Source: Glomus cerebriforme (lineage: Eukaryota; Glomeromycota; Glomeromycetes; Glomerales; Glomeraceae). Taken from it: a stretch of DNA of 43,460 nucleotides. Position numbers and translations under genes: made by a program. Below, piece after piece: positions 38,115 to 43,460 of the stretch. The notes under the pieces were generated by a model that was not told the DNA's origin, did not search any database, and saw only the letters and a program-made list of their open reading frames with translations. Position 1 is the stretch's first letter. Every line of letters starts with the position of its first letter. Location: NCBI GenBank assembly GCA_003550305.1, contig QKYT01000108.1:60468-103927 (forward strand), given 5' to 3'.

Positions 38115-38835
38115 TTTTTTTTTTTTTTTTTTACGGTTCTCGAGAAAAAAAAAAATTGGTCAAATTTTAACGGATCACAAAAATTTTATTTATTATTATA
38201 ATCTGGGTTTATATCATTAAAATTTTTTTTTCTCCACAGATGAAGTTGGTTCGAATTCGTGTTATGTGTCAAATTGTTAATAGATCCGCGATCGCAATGA
38301 AAATTTTTTATTGGCTTAAAATTTTTTCTGAATTCGTGTTTAATGTTAATAAGTCTTGCATATATAGACACCCCCCAGCACGTTTGAAATCTGTGACAGG
38401 TTATGTGCGCAGCAGTTTCAAAAATTTTAAATGAAAGGTTTTTCCTTTCAACACAAAGCTTTTAAATTATAATATAAGCGTTTTTTATTTGTTCTGCAAG
38501 TTTTCTTAGAACCTAGAAGGACGTTTTGGATGCTTTTAATATGATAATTAATTTTATCATCTTTGCCAATCCTTTTCAAAAATGGATTTAGCAAAATGAA
38601 AATAATTTACCAGGGGGGTGAATTTCACCACTATTTATTATTTTATCCATTTTTGGTTAATAACTTTTACCTGGTTTGATTATCTTTTTCTTGTTCATCT
38701 CTTTTTTTTGTTTATTCTTTCTATTATTTTGTGGGTAATAGTAGTATTGTGCTATTGTTTTTTAATGTCTCATAAGTAATAGTATTTCTTTTAGTTTGTT
38801 CTATATAGTAATATCTTTTTTTTTAAACTCCTGAA

Positions 38836-39115
38836 ATTCAAACTCTAATGTGTTAAACTAATAATTTAGATTCTAATATTTTAGACTCTAATACTTTAAC
38901 TCTGATGTTTTAAATTTCAATGTGAACTCTGACTTTAACAATTTCAAATTCTGATACTTTAAACTTCAATATGAATTCTAACTTTTAATAATTTCAAATT
39001 CTAAATCATTAACCAATACTTTAATAACTTTAACTATAATTTAAACTCCAAAATTCAAACACTTAAATTTAACTCAAACTCTGATTATAATTTAAACTTC
39101 AATATAGTAGTTAAT
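38836..39115. repeat. Degenerate AT-rich repeat array
   Basis: Words such as ACTCTAATG, ATTCTAATATTTTAGA, AACTCTGACTTTAAC and AATTTCAAATTCTGATACTTTAAACTTCAATATG recur every ~20-60 bp with heavy variation. No exact period could be set by eye. Confidence 0.5.
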
Positions 39116-40079
39116 ATTTTATTAATTAAATATTAAAAGTTTTATTTTTGGATTTTATTAAATATGCACTTTGTATTTAATACATCTCATATAATTTGGC
39201 AAAATTATGGATGCTTAGCTGGAATTAAGAAATTAATAAAATTAACAAATAAACAGTAATTAATAAAAATTAAACATATAGGTGTTCATAAATTGTAAAA
39301 TTGCAATACTATATATAGAATTTATTCTGTAATGCCATAATGCTATAATGTTATTTAAATTTACTAACAATATGGCTATTTTATAATTCTGTAATTTTGT
39401 AATACTATTAATCTTTTTTTATACAAATTTTTCTACTTCATTTTTTTAATGCTAATTTTTTTGATTTATCAAAATATAATTTGTAAAATATAGAATGATT
39501 TATAGATTTGCAGAATTATTTATAAAATAAATGAAATGTCAAATTGATTATAATTCAAGAATTTCAATAGTAACTATATATACATATTTTTGTCTGCTTT
39601 ATAACTTTACTTAAAATGTCAAGTAAAGTTTAAAATATTATTTTTAACTTTTATATATAATATATAAAAGGATGTACTAAATGCATGGATATACTATTTA
39701 AATTTTTTCTTATCATTTTATTATACTTCCAGTAAAATTAAAAAACCATTATCAAAATATTTCATCATAGGCAAAATCAATTACGTCAGTCATAATTTTT
39801 ACTAATAAAACATATGGATTATGTCGAATTACATCTTTGTATTATGTCATGCATAATTCAAAAAAATCTATTTTGCAAGGAAGTATAATTTTAATTATAT
39901 TAATTGTTTTTATTAACAATTTAATAGATAGTTATATTTTTGCAAATACTAATATTTTTTTTGTTTACTTATAAGTGGTAGTTATATATATATTTTTTTA
40001 TTATTATTTTATAAATAATTAATATAATAAATTTTATCTTTTAGTAAATTATTTTTAAACCAACTTTTGGTAAAATTCA

Positions 40080-40340
40080 TTTTCAATGATATTTAAAATT
40101 ACTTTTGGCATTTTAAGTAAATTTATAAATTAGCTAAAATTGTATATTTTAAAAGTGATATATTAATATATATTATAAAAATTTTTTTTTTTTGTGATTT
40201 TTTTTTGTATCATAATTTGTTTAGATATATGGTTTAACAATTTTATAAAAAATCCATAAAAATTTTTTTTGACATAAAGTTTTTAAATTTATATTATAAA
40301 TATCTTTTTTCTATTTGCAAGTTTATTTATATTTCTGATA
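40080..40340. repeat. Dispersed AT-rich repeat, copy 2
   Basis: Matches the 5840-6180 repeat in two modules, in the same orientation but in swapped order: CAATGATATTTAAAATTACTTTTGGCATTTTAAGTAAA (from 40,085), then CATAAAGTTTTTAAATTTATATTATAAATATC (about 40,273-40,304). Confidence 0.4.
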
Positions 40341-40497
40341 TTTATTCAAAGATAAGTTGTAATTTATTTAAATTGATTATATATAGTATTTTAGGTTAAT
40401 AATTTTATATAATTATTGATTTTTACATATATAAATTAATAAATTAAATTAATTCTATTTTATAAAAAAAAAATTTACCTTTAATTCTAATTTTTTA

Positions 40498-40970
40498 GGA
40501 TGTTGATACTAATAGCTAATATCTATAATTCTTCTTAATATGTTTCATACTAGTTTGAAAATCCAAGTTTGATGGTCATGATATCCTTTGTTCTGGAGGT
40601 TGGTACTAGCATCTAACCTCTATAACCTCTTCAATATTTCATGCTAGTTTGAAAATCCATAGTATTGAGGGGAGATTCAGAAGAACTGGGCAAAGGGTAT
40701 TCGTTTTGAGGGAAGATTTGAGAGGACTGGTTAAGTATTTATTTTAGTGCTAGCACTAGGGTATAGGAAAGATTCAGAGCATATTAACTATATAAGAAGG
40801 GTCTTGTTTCAGTTCCCACTCTGAGGACTTATATTATGTAAGTGCGATGCATGACTATTTTTCATATTATGGTAGAAGTTGTATTCATGAGCTATGAACC
40901 TCTTATGTTTCTATAAACTGCCTATGTGCACTGATTGTTTTATAATTCATCGCGTCTTCAAAAAAAAAAA
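40498..40970 (+). mobile_element. Candidate retroposon fragment ending in poly(A)
   Basis: This segment is visibly richer in G and C than its flanks. It starts with two diverged direct copies (40,498-40,565 and 40,595-40,659) that share TTTCAT(A/G)CTAGTTTGAAAATCCA, and ends GCGTCTTC followed by eleven A (40,960-40,970). A higher-GC body with a 3' A tail suggests a SINE or the 3' end of a LINE. The B-box-like GTTTGAAAATCC is too weak to prove Pol III origin, no coding frame remains, and no clean target-site duplication was found. Confidence 0.4.
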
Positions 40971-41011
40971 TTACAAATTTTTAAAAAATTTTGAATGTTA
41001 AATAAACAAAT

Positions 41012-41250
41012 ACATCAAAATTCATAATTAAAGTATTTAAATTTTAATTTATAATTAAAACATTTAAAATATCAAAATTTAATGTTAAAATTTATAATTG
41101 AAATATTTAAAACGCCAAAATTTATAATTAAACCATTTAAAAATCAAAATTATAATTGAAACATTAAAAACATCAAAATTTATAATTGAAACATTTAAAA
41201 TATTAAAATTTATAATTTGAACATTTAAAATATCAAAAAAATTTATAATC
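41012..41250. repeat. ~30-bp AT-rich tandem repeat
   Basis: About eight units of ATCAAAATTTATAATTGAAACATTTAAAAT, with substitutions and small length changes, end about 135 bp upstream of the AIM18-like ATG. The apparent 79-codon minus frame here (a repeating FNYKF pattern) is just the translated repeat. Confidence 0.75.
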
Positions 41251-41385
41251 TGCTCATTTAATATGGCGGCTGTATAGATCTGAGACATGTTACACAGATT
41301 ACAGTACAGAATTTTATTGGTCAAAAAAAAAAATTAAAATTTGTAAAAAAAAATTTTATCTGAAAATTTTTTTTACTGCCGAAAA

Positions 41386-42623
41386 ATGTTTTTACGACAA
41401 ACGATACGACTATTTATTAGACAATATCCTTTTTCTACAAATGCAAAATATAACTTTATAAAACATTCAAATTTTCGTTTCGGGAGCAGTTCTAGAAAGG
41501 TTTTTTTTTTTTTTAGTAAAAAAAGTTTTTTTTTTTTTTTGAAAAATATTAATTTTCTATTTAATATATGGTACAGAGTGGATTTCCTTCTAGAACTATT
41601 GCTACAACTATTGGTTTGGCTGGCATATCTTATTGGTATGTGTACGATAAAAACATTATGTTTGCTGACGCTCCACCGAAAAGTGTTGAGTCTGGGACTA
41701 CTGGTATTCAGAAATAACATCATTATCAATTTTAGTTGTAATTAATGATGTGAATAATACATAATTGTTTCACTTGTTTTATAAAAAAATTTTTTAATTT
41801 ATTTGTTGTTAAGAGGAACCCGAAAGTAGAGCACGTATTCCAACGTATATTACATTACATGACGAAACAAAAGCAAGGCTTATAGGATTAGGTATTAGAA
41901 CTGTTTCGTTTTTGAAAATAAAAGTTTATGTTGTTGGAATGTATATTAGTGAAAACGACATTGATGTATTGAGAAAATGGAATGTAAGTAATTGATGTCT
42001 TTTGCATAAATTTTATAAAGAAACGTTCTAAAATATTCTGTTTAGGGGTATGAAAAAGACAAGTTCATGTCAGAGAAGGATGAATCGATGGCTTTATCAA
42101 TATTAGACTTACCCATAGTTATGACAATTCGCATTGAACCGGTACGAAATACAAATGGACATCATTTACGTGATGGATTCTCACGCGCGATTACGCACAG
42201 GATGCAAGATGGACACATGAGTGAAGAAGATGCTGAGGACGTTTTAAAGGCCATAAAAGAACTTAAAGCATATTTTCCCAAATCAGTAGTAAAAGCTGGT
42301 ACGGCTTTAATTCTGACAAAAGAAAGAAATGGAACTTTAAATATTGAATATGAGGTACTAATTTACATATGTATATAAAATTATTCTTTGGATATTATAT
42401 TTTAAATTCGATTATTATTTAGGGAAAAGTTATGGGAACGGTGAATAATATGTGGTTAACGAAAAATATATTTATGAGTTATTTGGCAGCAAAGAATCCC
42501 ATTTCTGAAAAGGTAAGTTTTAAGGAAGTGTAAAGACCACTTTATGATGATATATATAAAAAACAATTCACTTTATAGGCAAAGAAAAGTATTGCTGATG
42601 GATTTGAGGAATTATTAAAATGA
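41386..42623 (+). CDS. AIM18-like mitochondrial chalcone-isomerase-fold protein
   Basis: Six exons (41386-41499, 41577-41703, 41814-41983, 42046-42354, 42423-42512, 42579-42623) give 284 aa. Fungal AIM18/AIM46 proteins are mitochondrial, share the chalcone isomerase fold and have no known enzyme activity. Here an Arg-rich presequence (MFLRQTIRLFIRQYPF) is followed by a hydrophobic segment (TIATTIGLAGISYWYVY), as in inner-membrane-anchored family members. Then comes the fold itself: RLIGLGIRTVSFLKIKVYVV, a helical middle (HHLRDGFSRAITHRM), and GTALILTKERNGTLNIEYEG...MGTVNNMWL near the end, the family's most conserved part. Intron 1 is almost pure T/A homopolymer, so its splice junctions are less certain than the others. 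Confidence 0.85.
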
Positions 42624-42800
42624 CTTAGGTTAGTTGATTTATATTGTTTATTGTTATAGGAAATAACATTTATTTATAATTAATTACACTGGCACTGATA
42701 TAGGTATTATTCGTTATGTGTAAATTATTCATTTTTGGGAAACTTTCAAATTAATTTCATATAGGTAAAGCAACTGATTTTTTAAAATTTTCAAGAAGGT

Positions 42801-43113
42801 ATTGGGAGCACCTTAAAGAATCGCTATCAAAGTAACACAAACGGAGCATTAATCCTCGGATTATTAGCTCTTCATCTTTACTTTGGGGAAAGTCCTCGGG
42901 CACATGGCAGAAAGTGTCGCCCATAATGAGGTATAACCAATTCGTACTTCATGGCCTTCCTTATGATCGAAGAAGGGTTCTTACTCGAGGTTATTGGGAG
43001 TGTCGCGAATTTGGTTTTGTTGGCCATAGCACAGTTATGCGATTGTAACTTCTTTCTGTAAAGGAAAGGGGTTATAACACAACGGGGCTTACTCATAGGG
43101 TGTTCCCACACGA
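42801..43113 (+). ncRNA. RMRP: RNase MRP RNA
   Basis: About 310 nt of GC-richer DNA with the hallmarks of MRP RNA, the catalytic-core RNA of the nucleolar ribonucleoprotein that cuts pre-rRNA at site A3. CR-I is GGGGAAAGTCCTCGGG (42885-42900), close to the GGGGAAAGUCCCCGG of animal MRP RNA. GGCAGAAAGTGTCGCC (42906-42921) matches the conserved segment after it. CR-V is ACGGGGCTTACTCA (43082-43095). CGGGGCTT pairs with AAGTCCTCG to make helix P4 with its bulged U. The ends GGGAGCACC (42804-42812) and GGTGTTCCC (43099-43107) pair as helix P1. RNase P RNA shares this core, but the MRP-type wording of CR-I and CR-V favours MRP. The exact 5' end is inferred from P1. Confidence 0.82.
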
Positions 43114-43121
43114 TTTTTTTT
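43114..43121 (+). terminator. RNA polymerase III terminator of the MRP RNA gene
   Basis: A run of eight T begins a few bases after the 3' strand of helix P1, as expected for Pol III termination. A further long T/A run follows at about 43,126-43,151. Confidence 0.7.
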
Positions 43122-43403
43122 ACAATTTTTTTTTTTTTTTTAAAAAAAAAAGCAATCTAATCCATATTATTATTTTAGTAATTATTGATTTTCAGGAAGC
43201 TTATTGTCTGGATCAATATAGCTAATTTCGATGGTATTAAAAAAAAATTTTTAATTCATTGATTGATTAGGATATGTTGAATCCGAAAAAAACTATAACA
43301 CAAAACATATAGCTTTGCGTTGTTTTTTTAATGTAAAATATTTGTTAATAATTAAAAATTTTGCAATATAATAAATACATATGTTTTTGTTAATTTAATT
43401 TAA
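43122..43403. other. Short spacer between MRP RNA and the last gene
   Basis: AT-rich. On the minus strand 43,193-43,240 reads like 14-16 codons (it includes IDPDNKLPENQ, then TAA), possibly an alternative or older end of the neighbouring gene. It cannot be tied in without the rest of that gene. Confidence 0.3.
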
Positions 43404-43460
43404 TTATTTTTGATGATAAGACTGTGATATCAAATACTCCTCCCAACTAATTTTTCCGCT
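43404..43460 (-). CDS. C-terminal end of a gene, possibly EF-hand (partial)
   Basis: From the window edge the minus strand reads 18 codons, SGKISWEEYLISQSYHQK, to a TAA at 43404-43406. GKISWEEYL is the usual second half of a calcium-binding EF-hand loop and its exiting helix, as in reticulocalbin or calmodulin-like proteins. The first half of the loop would lie outside the window. With so few residues this is only a suggestion. Confidence 0.4.
   Translation of the reverse strand, partial: SGKISWEEYLISQSYHQK

Larger units (their letters stand above)
38115..40497. other. SAHH promoter and left part of a repeat island
   Basis: The first ~350 bp upstream of SAHH include T/A tracts and should contain its promoter. 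Further right is gene-free AT-rich DNA: degenerate repeats of TTTAAACTCTAATA-like words (38,836-39,115), long A/T stretches, and a second copy of a dispersed repeat (about 40,080-40,340). Short frames near 38,186-38,434 show no family resemblance. Confidence 0.45.

Noticed and set aside
41085..41324. 79-codon minus-strand frame
   Set aside because: It is the translation of the 30-bp AT repeat, giving a repeating Phe-Asn-Tyr-Lys pattern.
41373..41729. Minus-strand frame of 118 codons
   Set aside because: Antisense to AIM18-like exons 1-2 and their homopolymer intron; low-complexity Lys/Phe runs.
42878..43111. 77-codon minus-strand frame rich in Pro and Arg
   Set aside because: It lies entirely within the MRP RNA gene on the opposite strand; the RNA motifs and pairings explain the sequence better.
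42801..43113. RNase P RNA instead of MRP RNA
   Set aside because: The core is shared, but GGGGAAAGTCCTCGG, GGCAGAAAGTGTC and ACGGGGCTTACTCA read as MRP-type. I keep RNase P as the main alternative.

Overview
The window looks like nuclear DNA of a filamentous fungus with a very AT-rich, intron-dense genome. Short GT-AG introns (mostly 50-120 bp) interrupt nearly every gene, intergenic DNA is full of A/T tracts, and several genes are fungal-type: ATG3, a hybrid histidine kinase, an NRC-2/Fpk1-type kinase, an AIM18-like protein and a SHE3-like protein. The mix of tidy housekeeping genes and wide, decayed repeat islands, and the style of the repeat-encoded ORFs, fit a Glomeromycotina fungus of the Rhizophagus kind. 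That placement is inference; no taxonomic marker was searched.

Region 1-10,400 is accessory DNA. It holds the 5' end of an unrecognised gene (minus strand), a decayed virus-like element at about 0.5-2.9 kb with a broken A32/FtsK-type packaging ATPase, five tandem copies of a 111-bp repeat, perfect and near-perfect inverted repeats, exon relics of repeat-family genes, and a 233-bp foldback element flanked by a 6-bp direct repeat.

Region 10,465-38,114 is gene-dense. In order: a SAM-dependent methyltransferase (+) followed by a decayed copy of its 3' end; a 26-exon membrane hybrid histidine kinase (+); an unrecognised 215-aa protein whose exons track a helical repeat (+); ATG3 (+); a SHE3-like coiled-coil protein (-); an F-box/WD40 protein (+); mitochondrial ATP synthase beta (+); an NRC-2-type AGC kinase (+); a mitochondrial PDK/BCKDK-family kinase (-); alpha-SNAP (+); and S-adenosylhomocysteinase (-), whose first intron appears to be GC-AG. 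Exon models were built by hand from splice consensus, phase and family similarity; every multi-exon model closes in frame.

Region 38,115-41,385 is a second repeat island with a likely retroposon tail and AT-rich minisatellites. Region 41,386-43,460 holds an AIM18-like mitochondrial chalcone-isomerase-fold gene (+), an RNase MRP RNA gene (+) with conserved core, closing helix and Pol III terminator, and the last 18 codons of a minus-strand gene.

The genes do not form one pathway. They cover energy metabolism (ATP2, PDK/BCKDK), the methylation cycle (methyltransferase, SAHH), membrane traffic and autophagy (alpha-SNAP, ATG3), signalling (histidine kinase, NRC-2-type kinase), ubiquitin ligation (F-box/WD40) and RNA processing (MRP RNA).
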